From Myotis daubentonii (Eukaryota; Chordata; Mammalia; Chiroptera; Vespertilionidae), in contig NC_081848.1 in assembly GCF_963259705.1 (NCBI RefSeq), forward strand, positions 51,483,408 to 51,547,407: a stretch of DNA of 64,000 nt, in the 5' to 3' direction. Positions within the stretch are counted from its first letter, which is position 1. Each line of letters starts with the position of its first letter. Below, piece by piece: positions 14,476 through 25,984 of this stretch. The notes below the pieces were generated by a model. It was given only the letters and a program-made list of their open reading frames with translations. It was not told the origin of the DNA and made no database searches. The position numbers were made by a program, and so were the translations under genes.

Positions 14476-14650
14476 TTAACATGTAATGAGCTTATTTTTT
14501 TAAATTAGATAATATTTTTTAAAAATTCAGTTTAAATTTCCAATACAGAAAACATAGATAGATGTAACCTACAGAAACAAGCTCTTTGAGATGAGATCCT
14601 CAGTAAAATTTAAGAGTGGGAGAGGGGTCCTGAGACCAGAGAGATGAAGA
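13585..14650 (+). pseudogene. Ancient hAT transposon with transposase remnant
   Basis: The stretch follows, in order, the 3' half of a mammalian hAT transposase coding region. Recognisable are aagaatttggaaaacttgta ctac (WKTC-type motif), cagtgaacttgacagcttcc, ggttaactaatgcaattttttg, and the region before the C-terminal hAT dimerisation motif (cttttccagttacatattta). It then runs through the 3' end with gggtcctgagacca near 14630. Frameshifts and stops are numerous, and a block seems missing around 13815. A (TA)n tract sits in the 3' part. Confidence 0.65.
14417..14476. repeat. (TA)n microsatellite
   Basis: About 60 bases of alternating T and A with one tg interruption. Confidence 0.95.
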
Positions 14651-15183
14651 GTTCTTATTGTGAAGCATATAAAAAGAGACTGTTCTATCCAAGTGAATTA
14701 AAAGTCATCAGAAATTATAGGATATGATGAAAAGAAACCATTTTCAGTACTTTCAAATTAAACAGTATTGGTTTTTAATAATGTTTTTTATAATTAGCAT
14801 GTTACTTGAATATAAAGTGGAATGGAAAGTGCTTAGCAAGTATGTTCTTGTTTTTGCTTCTAAACTTTCACCTGTTTTACTCAGGAGGTGATTTTAATAA
14901 ATGCTTTCAGGGTTGGACCTCTTCAGTCATTCATGAATGCCCAAATGAGGTGGTCTAGATTGCAGATGTTTAGAGTGTGCTGGCTAGTATGAGACATGCA
15001 AATCTGACATAATTACTCCAAGATTAGATAGGAGTTTATTGAATTAAGATTTACAGAATTAAAATTGAGCACTTCTGTGAATATGATAGAAGATATTCCT
15101 TCTTAGGATAGTTAACAGTACTTAGCCTTTATAAAGAATTCAGTCATAACTGTTAAAATAAATGAGGAAAGCCCATATGAATT

Positions 15184-15383
15184 NNNNNNNNNNNNNNNNN
15201 NNNNNNNNNNNNNNNNNNNNNNNNNNNNNNNNNNNNNNNNNNNNNNNNNNNNNNNNNNNNNNNNNNNNNNNNNNNNNNNNNNNNNNNNNNNNNNNNNNNN
15301 NNNNNNNNNNNNNNNNNNNNNNNNNNNNNNNNNNNNNNNNNNNNNNNNNNNNNNNNNNNNNNNNNNNNNNNNNNNNNNNNNNN
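15184..15383. other. Assembly gap of 200 N
   Basis: Exactly 200 N, probably a placeholder length. It truncates a SINE on its right side. Open frames crossing it are meaningless. Confidence 0.99.
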
Positions 15384-15507
15384 CGCCCTGATTGGGGTGC
15401 TGTGATCTGGCATCGAACCCACAACCTGGGCATATGCCCTGACTTGGGAATCGAACCCAGTGACCTTTTGGTGCATGGGACTATGCGCCAGCAAAGCCAC
15501 TCCAGCC
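15384..15507 (-). mobile_element. Ves-type SINE, right part, cut by the gap
   Basis: The sequence gggaatcgaacccagtgacc, with a box-B-like motif, and the final gccactccagcc are the tRNA-like head on the minus strand. Its tail is lost in the N run. Confidence 0.75.
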
Positions 15508-16918
15508 AAAGCTAGCCATTCTTATTTTATTAGGCATTAATAATATGGCTTAGAATATATATGTATGTGTATGTGTGTAAATAACCAAATTGCTTTCTAA
15601 AGTCGTCAAGCAGTAAGTATTCCAGACATCTTCATCAGCCTTGTGTGACATAATTTAAAAACAAAACAACTTTTCTATCGTCATCTTCTGTTCTTTGAAT
15701 TCCTCCACATCTGCAGTTATTTTTTCTTCCTACTCAGTCTTTAATCCTTCATTCTCTATTCCCTCCATTCTAAGACGTATACTTGTTACCATTTCAACAG
15801 TCCTAGAAGTGGGGTGCTCTGATAGTCAATATCATAAGCACCTTGCCTGCCCCCTCCATAGAAGAGTAAGTGGTGATGTGGTTATATTGCCTGCTCTTCG
15901 TGCCCCTCACCAATAGAGGGCATCTCATCATCTCCTTGTTTCCTTAGTTATTTGTGCTATAGTACTATATACTACTAGTGAAATTTAGCTTAAATTTGAG
16001 TTCCTAATTTTTATGTCTCAGAAAAATTACAGTTTGATGCAGCATTGAAATTGTTATTATGATTGGGGATGAGTGTGGAAGCAGATTTATAATAAGTGAG
16101 GCTAACATTTTGTACTGGCAGAAAACCATCCTTCCCTCTCCCCCCCTTATAAAACAATGATCAGGTGCTGTGTGGGCCCCCAAAAAGGAAGATGTCCACC
16201 CACAGATGGTCAGAGCCCAGCTTGGTTCCGCATTGAGGTTCATGCGGATGGGTTGCCAGTGGGATGGCAGACACTGCAGCTAATTTAAGACAAAATACCA
16301 ACTGTGTTGGTATTGATCATAGAATTCCCAGAGCTGGAAGAGGTGGGTGTGATTTGGTCATGCATCCTGAAAGACAAAAACCCAGCTGCAGCTTGAGCTG
16401 ACTTGCAAAAGAAGTTCCTTTCCAGGCACATGTAGCTTGCTTAAGGAAATAAATGAGAAATTATGGATTTAACCAAATAAGAAATTCAGTGGAACTATTG
16501 TTTTTGAAGTAATTCTTCTCTCTGTCCAATGCTCAAGAGTGTCAAAGTTTGAAACATTGGTGCAGAGAGAGCCATATGTTACTAACAAGTTACTTATAAC
16601 CCTATGGCCAAAAGTTATTCAGAAGAACCATAAGTATGATAAAGGCTTAGTCGCAAAGTTGATTGGACTAATAAGGAAATAATATGAAAATGAAATTGTA
16701 TGGATGTGTATATCTTGTTACAAAACAAAATTTGTATATATATTTAATACAGTGTTTCTTTTTTCTTTGAAATCATTATTAAAGTATGGGTGTCTTAGAA
16801 ACCAGGATATATATGTTACCCTGTGATTATTTATGCTATCTTTTTAAAATTCTTGGAATTATGAACATTCAGTATAAACAATTACCAATATATTTGTAGT
16901 CACTCAACTTAGTTTCTT

Positions 16919-17525
16919 TTTTTTTTTTTGTACACTTAAAAGGAGTGATTTTTATTGTATGTAAGTTATTCCTCAATAAAGCGGGGGCAGGGGACCACAC
17001 ACAAAAAACCAGCCCTGCTGGGGTCCAACCCCAGCAGGTCCAGGGGTCCCCAAAGGTGTGGATGGAGTCGGAAAAAAAGGAATGACACGGAGACAGCGTT
17101 CAGTTGAACAGCAGCCTAGCCAGGATCTCTAGCCAAGTTCTGGTCTGGATCTCCAGCGAAGTTCTGGTTAGGCTCTCCAGCCAGGTTCTGTGGCCATGTT
17201 CCCTCGCTAGGTTCTCCAGCCAGGTTCAGTCACCAGGTTCTAGTCAGGTTCTCTTGCCATGTTCTATCCAGGTTCTGTAGCCAGGTTCTGTCTCTAGGTT
17301 CTTCAGCCAGGTTCTCTCGCTAGGTTCTGTCTCTAGGTTCTGTGGCCAGTTTCTGTCCAGGATCTTTTGCCATGTTCTCTCGCTAGGTTCTGTCTCTAGG
17401 TTCTGTGGCCAGTTTCTGTCCAGGATCTTTTGCCATGTTCTCTCCAGCGAAGTTCTTCTGTCTCTAGGTTCTGTGTCTAGGTTCTGTGTCTAGGTTCTGT
17501 GTCTAGGTTCTGTGTCTGGGTTCTG
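16919..17525 (-). mobile_element. Retroposed LTR-initiated transcript (LTR piece plus flank plus poly-A)
   Basis: The insert is bounded by a 15-base duplication, tcaacttagtttctt, at 16904-16918 and 17526-17540. On the minus strand it starts inside an LTR related to the provirus at 27.5 kb, runs through the LTR end (17016) and about 85 bases of unrelated sequence containing acaataaaa, and ends in poly-A. Duplication length, 5' truncation and the tail are those of LINE-mediated retroposition, not retroviral integration. The LTR part is expanded into many ggttctgtctcta-like units. Confidence 0.8.
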
Positions 17526-18618
17526 TCAACTTAGTTTCTTAATATATTATTTTAGGGGAAGAAAAAGAAAGGCTAGTTTTACTAACCAAAGCAGATATGA
17601 GAAGATTTTATAAAACAGAGAAGGGGAAGTGAGCTATTTGGAAAGGGGTAGCCTTTAGAAGATGCTTTTATCTCGGTGGGAATGAAATCACATTGTTTGG
17701 ACAAAATGACAAGCACTATAAATTAAAAACCGGGCTTTCTTTAAGCAGAAGAAATTGGTGCACAAGTCAACTGGCTGTATGGACGCCCGTCTGGAGTTGC
17801 AGCCTGCTCTAACTGGATTCTGCATGACTTAGGTTGAATTGTAGACTTGAGTCTATCATTTGGGACCAAATGTCCCTGTTGCTATTCATGGGAAAGGAAG
17901 TTAGCAAAATGGAATAAATCTCTCCCCACGTGTTCTAAACTGCTATCGATAAGGAAAGGGCCTTTCCGTTCCATTTTCCCATTTCTCTCTATTTCTGTTC
18001 CATCTCAAAAGGGTGTTAAGTTCTGAAAATGCGTGAGCAATATTAAGTGATGGAATGATGTATGTGGAAGGAAGGTTAGCTAGAAATACCACCATATTCA
18101 GAGGTACCTAGGGCTAATACATAATACATTCCCTTCAGATGGACTGTGATTATATGATTATCTTCACTGAGAGTCTGTTCTTTGAAAAATCATCTCTAGA
18201 TAGGCAGGTTCTGATATTTCATGTGGAGGGACAGGGGAGCCAGTAAGCTTGCACTCCCACCCATTTTGGTTTGATTTCATAAGAAAAATATGTGGCACTT
18301 GGTTAGCACTTTCTGCAGTGACGGCTGTCTATTATTGGCTTCCTTCCTGTGTTCCCAGCCCCATGCTCTAAGCTGCTTCGTCGGCCTCCCCCAGGGAGCA
18401 GGGATCCTATGTGTAGTATTTATTCAGCAGGGCAGTATATGTGGTAGATTTTCCACAGCTCCCCCCCCCCCCCCTTGGCTGGAATGTTATTTTGGTCAGC
18501 TCGAGAAATGGCTTCACACCGGGTACAATAACTGCCTCAGCCAGCTCTGACAGGGTGAGCAGATCTAATCGGTACCTGGTAGTTTGTTAGGTAATCTCCC
18601 TCAAAAAATTTACTAAAG

Positions 18619-18833
18619 CCCTCACCGGTTTGGCTCAGTGGATAGAGCATTGGCCTGGGGACTGAAAGGTCCCAGGTTCGATTCCGGTCAAGGGCATGTA
18701 CCTTGGTTGCGGGCACATCCCCAGTAAGGGGGTGTGCAGGAGGCAGCTGATTCTCATCGATGTTTCTGGCTCTCTATCCCTCTCCCTTCCTCTCTGTAAA
18801 AAAAATCAATAAAAATATATTTTTTTAAAAATG
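18619..18833 (+). mobile_element. Ves SINE, complete
   Basis: The tRNA-derived head (tggctcagtggatagagc and ggttcgattcc) is followed by a T/C-rich body and an A-rich tail. Target duplication tactaaag lies at 18611-18618 and 18834-18841. Confidence 0.93.
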
Positions 18834-20332
18834 TACTAAAGAGCAGGGAGGAGACTTACACAAAAGCTGTGCTAGGTGATGTCTGGAGTTGTTGGGTCCT
18901 TATGAAAATAACTGTGTACATTAGTAATAAATACACACATCACTACTGGACCATTCAGCAAATGTTCAGCAGCTCTGACTTGGCTCCTAGAGAGCTGGGC
19001 AGACAGACATAAGTAAGGGGCAGGCACACAAGCAGATAAACGACTGCACCGTTGGGTAGAAGCCCACATGAAAACGTGGGCACACAGAGAGGAGGAGCCC
19101 TTTGCACCTAAGGACATTTCGGAAGGCCTCATGAAGACGTGGCATTGGAACTGAACCTTGAAAGAGTTGGGACAGTGGAAGGGGATGGGAAGGGGTTCTC
19201 AGGGGAAGTGGATGTTTGGACAGACTCACCCCTCCTGGGTGTGGCAGAGGACCCTGTGGCCACAGAGCTCACAGAGCCTGGAGAAGTGAGAGCTGAGGGT
19301 GAGAACACTGATCCCCAGGCAGTCACTTTATTTGGAAGGATCCTTTCTGAATCCCCTGAAAACACAGCTAGAACTCCTAGGACCACCTGGAAAATGGGAT
19401 TAGAAGCTCACTCTACTCCCCCCAATCCTTGAGCCTCAGACTTACCACGGATACTTTTTTTTTTTTTTTAACCTTGAACTCTTCAGGACGATGCAGAATC
19501 TAAATGGGGAGTTCCCTGGGCCTCATGGGAGAATCCATCTGACAGCTGTTCCTCTAATGCTTTCTGTCCTAGGTCATTTGGCTCAGTGATTGCTAACAAA
19601 GCTGAGGTCAGGGTTCATCCTTTTTTGTGTGGGGCTATTTTGCTTTGCTCCCTGCCATGGTTACAGGCAGAGATGCTAAGCCTGAGCTCCACCAAGAGCT
19701 GCTGCTCCACAGAGGTCCAGGGGAAAGCAGATACACACCCCCGTGCACTTCCCAGCATTTGCCCTGTAGGTGGAGGCCTGGTTAGCTTCTCTCTGTAATT
19801 GGACCTCAAGAAAAGCCTGAGGAGGGAAGAGCTGAAGTGACACAGTCAGCATGGCTGCCTATTTCCAGACTTAATTTTGCCAGGAATAAGTGGATTATCT
19901 GGACATAATCATAACCCCCACCCCCAGAGATCTTGGTCAATTCTCTAAAATTGGACTTAGCCCCTCGGTGATAAGTGAAATCACTTCTCCCTTGGGCAGT
20001 ATATCCTACCCACCCACTCATTTTAAATTATTTTTTGTATTTCAAAAGTAATACAAGCTTATTGTAAATAGTCCTAGCAGTTCAGAAGACGATAGAAGAA
20101 AAAGTGAGACCACCTCCCCCCACCCCTCCCCACCCCCAGCCCTGTATCCTCCTGTACTTTCATATGCACCTACAAACATTGTAGACTCCATTGGTTTTTC
20201 CTTAAATGAGCTGCACTTCATTTTTTTTTTTTCTAACTTAAGATATCTTAAGTATAAGATATCCTACAGCAATCAGAATTTGAGGGTAAGTCCCAATTCT
20301 TGTTACTCTTTTTAGTAAAGATGACTTGTTAG

Positions 20333-20521
20333 TAGAGTTGCCAGATTTAGCAAATAAAGATGCAGGCCACCCAGTTAAACTGGAATTTCAGGCAAACAGT
20401 GTATAATATTTCAGTGTATATATATCCCATGCAATCTTTGGGACATACAGATACCCCAAAAGGTGATGTTTATCTAAAAATCAGATTGAGCGTGGTGGCC
20501 TGTAGTTATTTGGCAACTCTG
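20333..20521. mobile_element. Ancient palindromic MITE
   Basis: It starts agagttgccagatttagcaa and ends gttatttggcaactct, inverted copies of each other. The centre is tatcccatgcaatctttggg. I do not recall the family name. Confidence 0.65.
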
Positions 20522-22894
20522 GGCTTAGTTGACTGATTTTGCTGTTGTTTTATGTAAGACTTGCACAGGAACTCCAGACCAGGAAAAGGTCCTGTTTCTG
20601 GGTTTGGGAAGGGGGGTCCTGGGCCTGCGTTCGCAGGCCTGATGCCTGTGGTGTGTGCAGGGCCCGCTCAGCTGGGCGCCCAGCGCTCATTAAGGCCTCC
20701 TTTGGAAAGAGCTGACCTGGGCAGCTGCTTCTCGCTCGGGCTGAGACCTTGGCTCTTTCATCTCAGCTACTGGGTGAAGCCGCCAGTGGCAGTGACCTGA
20801 AGTGGTGTGGGTGATATTAATTGAATTTTTCCTTAATGAATGCTGGTATTTGTAGGAATTTGCAATGCAAACAGCCAGTCTTTCAAGCAGAGAGTATTGT
20901 AATTAGAGCAAGCTTTTAAGATTCTTTGAAGTCCTAAATGTTTATGAAATTCAAATAGGGGTGCCAATCTGCACAATAAAGGGGCTCTTGGTAGTGTTTT
21001 TAAAATCTTCTATTTTGTAGATGTAAATATATGCCATAATTAGTAGGGAGTAAGTTGAGGAGTGGGGGCTGAGTTTATTCCTGTTATTCTTATTAAAAAC
21101 AGCTGTGGCAGACCTACAGCTGCCGTCCTTTTGTGCTGGGCAGGGGCTACAAGGGCCCTACGTGAACAGGTTCAAAGACTTGCTTCCCTACGGGCAGCTT
21201 CACGGTTCTCCCCAAGAGCAGGTTGCTTTACTGGGGAATTCTCTCACGGCCATCCAACTTCCCCCACCCCAATCTTCTGTTTGCAGATGTGGGCTGGCTT
21301 CCGAGGTCTTGGCCAGGGGCAGGGACGTGCAAAAGAGTGGGGCAGGAGGGTTTGGGAGCAGCCAGCTTCCTCAGAGATGCCCCCTGCCAGATACCCCCCC
21401 TGTCAGCACTGGGTGGGGAAGCGGGGAGCAGGGGGACTGCTGCCTAACGCTCACTGCTCACAGCCCAGTGCAGAGTGATTGTCCTTTGGTGCCTTGGAGC
21501 AGCTGCCAGGCCCACTAGGTGCCCGGCCTGAGCCTCACCATGCAGCAGCCCTGGATGGCCGCCCACAACTGAGCCCAACTCCCAGTGCCTCCTGCCAAGG
21601 AGCCAGATGCTGCCATTGGAAAAAATTGCTTCACAATTTGAAATCTTGGTCCTTTGATCATTGCTCAGAGAGGATGAAGAGGAGAGGTTCAAAGTGGTGG
21701 TTTGAAAATGCCAGCGTCTCCTTGAATCCATCAGTGCCTATTATACTCTCTCTTGTCAGGGACTATCCTCTTGATGTTTTCATTTTTGCAACCAAGTAAT
21801 TCCTGCCCAGCCTCTCCAAGCCTTGGGGTGAAAGGGAGAGATGGGTGGGAAGGGATGGGAAGGGCGTGTCTGCCGACTGCTCCTTTCCTGACCGGGTGCC
21901 CCTGCCTTTGGGGTTTTCTGCTTCCTCTTTGTACCAGCAGTGAAGCCAGTGACAAAGTAGCATCACCAGCCAAATACTGCTTCTGCATGAGCTGCACAAT
22001 TCCCCCACTTCCCTTGGCAACCTTGGTGCTCACTTTCTCTTACTTCAGCCCCCAGTAGCCAGGTTGCCAGGGCCTGGGGTTTCACAGAGAGGAGCTCTGC
22101 CCCCAGAGCTCTGGATCCTGCATAACTGGGCTAGGCCTCATTTCTCCTCTCCCATGAAATGGGAAGGATCATTTTTGAATATGTAATTAAAAATTATAAT
22201 TAAAATGACATTAAAAAAATTTTTTTAATTTCAAAAGCATGAAGTCAAATAGTGGAACAATCGTGAGTAAATGGGCTTACTAACTGAGAGGTAATAGAGA
22301 AGAGAACCCAATCCAAAGTCTTGCCTGGTGACTTGAATGCTTTAGCTACGGGGGGAATAAAGTAATGAGTGTAAGAAGGGTGAGTTAGGGGAGAATTTGG
22401 GGAGACTCTGTTTCCTTGCTGTCTGACGCAGGCAGCTTTCTCTACCTGGCATTGTAACCTGCTTCTCCTCACACCTTGTATTGTTTCCCAGGACTTGCCC
22501 AGAAATACACACAGACGTTTTTAATTCATTCAACACACAACTTTAAGTGTTGCCTTTTTGATTTCCGGAAAGAATTCTAGAACATCTCTAATCATATCCA
22601 TGTGGGAAAGATGGTAATTTTTGAGCAGTTATGCCCAAAACTTAACACTTGTCATAAACTCACAAATCAGAAAAAACTACTGATTTTCCTGTTTATAAAA
22701 AGTCAGTGTTGCATCTGTGCTAAGTGTTGATTGGGCTCAGGCTGGCTCTGTGGGGACAGTGTTTATCTTATGTATTGATTTCAAACCACCATCTACATTG
22801 GGTCCCACTTCTGTAAATGTGATTGAGGCTCTGTCTTCATCTCTGTCCTGGTCTATATTTTAAGTCAATAAGGTAATAGGAATGGTTGTCAGTT

Positions 22895-23060
22895 TTATTA
22901 ACAGCTGTCATTTGTGTAGCACATTACAGCTATGCCTTGTCTCCTATCACCATGGTGGTCTTTGGAAGCAGGTCTTCTCTGTGGTAAAAAATGAGAACAT
23001 GAGACTCAAAGATGCCTGAGATGAGACAACAGCAGACGAAGCTTCAGAATCTGGACTAGA
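22895..23060 (-). repeat. MIR SINE
   Basis: It has cagctgtcatttgtgtagca and gaacatgagactcaaagatg. It is eroded. Confidence 0.45.
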
Positions 23061-23210
23061 TGGAAGGGAGGTCCGAAATCAGGATGGCGTCTAATAAAAA
23101 TGAATGTAAAACTTGAATCCTGGGAAGCAGATAGGACCTGCACAACCTTGTGGATGGGAAGGGGAAAAGGAAAGGTGAGATTAAGGGGGAAATGAAAGAG
23201 AATTGCAAAG

Positions 23211-23413
23211 CCCTAGCTGGTTTGGTTCAATGGATAGTGTCGGCCTGCAGACTGAAGGGTCCTGGGTTCGATTCCAGTCAAGGGCACATGCCTGGGTTGC
23301 GGGCTTGATCCCCAGTAGGGGGCATGCAGGAGGCAGCCAGTCAGTGATTCTCTCTCATCGTTGATGTTTCTGTCTCTCTCTCCCTTCCCCTTCCTCTCTG
23401 AAATCAATAAAAA
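23211..23413 (+). mobile_element. Ves SINE, tail interrupted by Helitron
   Basis: The head has ggttcaatggatagtg and gggttcgattccagtc. It ends ctctgaaatcaataaaaa, where the HeliBat pair begins. Confidence 0.9.
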
Positions 23414-24141
23414 TCCACACTAATAAAAGAGAAACATGGTAATTGGCGTATGACCACTACCCTTTTCATTGGCTAATCAGCGAGATATGCAAATTAACTG
23501 TCAGCCAAGATGGCGGCCGGCAGCCAGGCAGCTTGAAACTAACATGAGGCTTGCTTGCCTCAGTGAGGGAGGAAACCAACGTTCCCCGCCTGCGGCTGCA
23601 GGCCTCTGAGCGGGCAGTTTCAAACATTGTAACAAATACCTCCAGGCTTCAGCCAGCAGGATCGCAACATTGTATGCAAAGGCCAGAAACCTAGAGCCAA
23701 GCCTCAAGCTAAAGCTGGCCCAGAATGAAAAAAAAAAAAAAGGAAAAAAGGAGCAGTTGGAAGCTTCAGTCACCCCCAGCCTGAAAACAGCCCGCAGCCC
23801 CTCACCCAGACTGGCCAGGCACCCCAGTGGGGACCCCCACCCTGAAGGATGTGTGACCAGCTGCAAACAGCCATCATCCCCTCACCCAGGCTGGCCAGGC
23901 ACCCCAGTGGGGACCCCCATCCTGAAGGATGTGTGACCAGCTGCAAACAGCCATCATCCCCTCACCCAGGCTGGCCAGGCACCCCAGTGAGGACCCCCAT
24001 CCTGAAGGGTGTGTGACCAGCTGCAAACAGCCATCATCCCCTCACCCAGGCTGGCCAGGCACCCCAGTGGGGACCCCCACCCTGATCCAGGACACCCTTC
24101 AGGGCAAACCAGCCGGCCCCCACCCGTGCACCGGGCCTCTA
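23414..24141 (+). mobile_element. HeliBat-type Helitron, first unit of a head-to-tail pair
   Basis: It starts TC right after a SINE tail, with the HeliBat 5' opening (ctaataaaagagaaacatgg), includes gagatatgcaaatt and aagatggcggcc, and ends in the HeliBat 3' end gtgcaccgggcctcta. No helicase frame is present, so it is non-autonomous. The next HeliBat begins at the next base. The preceding base is A, as expected for insertion between A and T. Confidence 0.85.
23797..24080. repeat. 80-bp minisatellite, about four copies, inside the first HeliBat
   Basis: ctcacccag occurs at 23801, 23881, 23961 and 24041, exactly 80 bases apart, and the units are nearly identical (caaacagccatcatccc, accccagtggggaccccc). 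Long open frames through it are by-products of the period and composition. Confidence 0.92.
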
Positions 24142-25092
24142 TCCTATATAGTAAAAGGGTAATATGCCTCCCAGCACCGGGATCAGTGTGACAGGGTGCG
24201 GCGCCCCAACCAGCCCCCCCCCCCCACGGGCCCTGCTCTGTGTGTGACAGAGTAGAGCCATAACCTCCCCATCGGCCCTGCCCTGAGTGTGACAGTGGTG
24301 GCGCCCCAACCCCCTGATCGGCCCTGCTCTGTGGGTGATAGAAGGCAGTGCCCCAACGCCCCCCCCAGCCCCCCCACGGGCCCTGCTCTGTGTGTGACGG
24401 GGTAGAGCCATAACCTCCCCATCAGCCCTGCCCTGAGTGTGACAGTGGCGGTGCCCCAACCCCCTGATTGGCCCTGCTCTGTGGGTGATAGAGGGCAGCG
24501 CACCAACCCGCTGATCTGCCCTGCTCTGTGTGTGACAGGGGACGGTGCCCCAATTCCCCTATCGGTCCTACTCTCTGAGTGACAGGGGGGAGCTCCTCAA
24601 CCCCCTGATGGGCCCTGCTCTGTGCGTGACAGGGGGGAGCTCCCCAACCCCCTGATGGGCCCTGCTCTGTGTGTGACGGGGGGAGCTCCCCAACCCCCTG
24701 ATTGGCCCTGCTCTGTGCGTGACAGTGGGTGGTGCCGCAACCTCCCCATCGACCCTGCCTTGAGTGTGACAGGGGGCGGTGCCCCAACCCCCCAATCGGC
24801 CCTACCCTGAGCGTGACTGAGGGTGGCATCGCAACCTCCCAATCCACCCTGCTCTGTGCATGACAGGGAGCGGCGCCCCAACGCCCCAATTGGCCCTGCT
24901 CTGAGCCCGACCAGGGGCTGCACCTAGGGATTGGGCCTGCCCTCTGCCACCCGGGAGCAGGCCTAAGCCAGCAGGTCGTTATCTCCCGAGGGATCCCAGA
25001 CTGCTAGAGGGCACAGGCCGGGCTGAGGGACCACCCCCCCACACCCCCCCCCCCCCGCCGAGTGCACAAATTTTTGTGCACCGGACCTCTAG
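24142..25092 (+). mobile_element. HeliBat-type Helitron, second unit of a head-to-tail pair
   Basis: It begins tcctatatagtaaaagggta, the usual HeliBat 5' end, and finishes gtgcaccggacctctag before a T at 25093. The interior is almost entirely a GC-rich minisatellite. It has no transposase. A hairpin-forming stretch would be expected shortly before the CTAG, but I could not confirm it beyond GC-rich sequence at 25000-25065. Confidence 0.85.
24180..24915. repeat. GC-rich minisatellite inside the second HeliBat
   Basis: About fourteen degenerate units of roughly 45-60 bases, each with ggccctgctctg-gtgtgac followed by ggg and gccccaaccccc. The open frames on the minus strand with repeated THRAGPI-like motifs derive from it and are not genes. 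Confidence 0.9.
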
Positions 25093-25214
25093 TATATTTA
25101 TAAAAAAAAAGAGAGAGAAAATTGCAGAATTGTCTTGCAGGCATGTTCTTAGGTCTCGTGATTCCAGATTGCAGAGCTCTAGGTAGAAGTTGCAGGAAAG
25201 CCAGTTGCAATTTA

Positions 25215-25650
25215 ATGGGTGTGGTGAGTCATGCCCAAGTCCTTGTCCATGATATTTGTGAATATATTACATTTCATGGAAAAGGAGAATCAAGGTTCTA
25301 ATCAACAGACTGGGAGAATGTCTTGATCTGAGTGGGCACAATGTAATCACAAGGTTCCTTAAAAGCGGAAGAGGAAGGCAGAAGAAGGGATGTAGAGAGA
25401 TGACAGCTGGCAGTGTGATGAAGACTCTGTCTGGTGTCACTGATTTTGAGGATGGGGAGGGCTAAGAGACAAGGACTGTGGATGGCCTCTAAATGCTGCA
25501 AGAGGCAAGGAGCCTTCCCCAGAGCCTCCAGAAAAGAACACAGCTCTGCCAGTACCTTGAACTTAGCTTCATGAGACCCATGTTGGATGTCTGACCTACA
25601 GAAGTAGAAGGTCATGAGTTTGGTGTTTTAAGCAATAGAAAACCTAACAC
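25215..25650 (+). mobile_element. MLT1-type (MaLR) LTR, old
   Basis: The order gtgggcacaatgtaatcaca, aggttccttaaaag, gcaaggagccttcc, ccagagcctccagaa, ctctgccagtaccttga and ggtgttttaagca is the ordered signature of mammalian MLT1 LTRs in sense. Divergence is high and the ends are eroded. Confidence 0.75.
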
Positions 25651-25711
25651 AACAGGATAAAGAACTGCCTAACAATCGGGTCTGTCTAGCACATAGTATT
25701 TTCTTTTTCTT

Positions 25712-25916
25712 TTTAAATGTATTTTTATCAGTTTCAGAGAGAAAGGGAGAGGGAGAGAGAGATAGGAACATTAATGATGAGAGAGAATCATTGATCGGCT
25801 GCCTCCCGCACTCCCCCCACTGGGGATCAAGCCCACAAACCTGGGCATATGCCCTGACCCGGAATCAAACCATGACCTCCTGGTTCATAGGTCAATGCTT
25901 AACCACTAAGCCACGC
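25712..25916 (-). mobile_element. Ves-type SINE, older
   Basis: It has an antisense GA-rich body, aggaacattaatgatgagag and the eroded head ending aaccactaagccacgc. No clean duplication was found. Confidence 0.85.
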
Positions 25917-25984
25917 AAAGTGTATATTTTCCTGTATCTGAAGGTATTCAGCCAGAAGACAGAGCAGGCCAGGATACTATAGAA

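Noticed and set aside
15140..15515. Open frames of about 100-118 codons spanning the N run
   Set aside because: They are mostly unknown bases plus SINE sequence.
18625..18690. tRNA gene suggested by box A and box B-like motifs
   Set aside because: The motifs belong to the tRNA-derived head of a Ves SINE, which has a full SINE body, tail and target duplication. The same holds for the other SINE heads.
23797..24080. Regular direct repeats that could suggest a CRISPR array
   Set aside because: The units are contiguous 80-base tandems with no distinct spacers, inside a mammalian Helitron.
24422..24923. Overlapping long open frames with repeated HRAGPIGG-like motifs, candidate repeat protein
   Set aside because: They are readings of the HeliBat minisatellite. 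All three frames stay open because of the period and composition.
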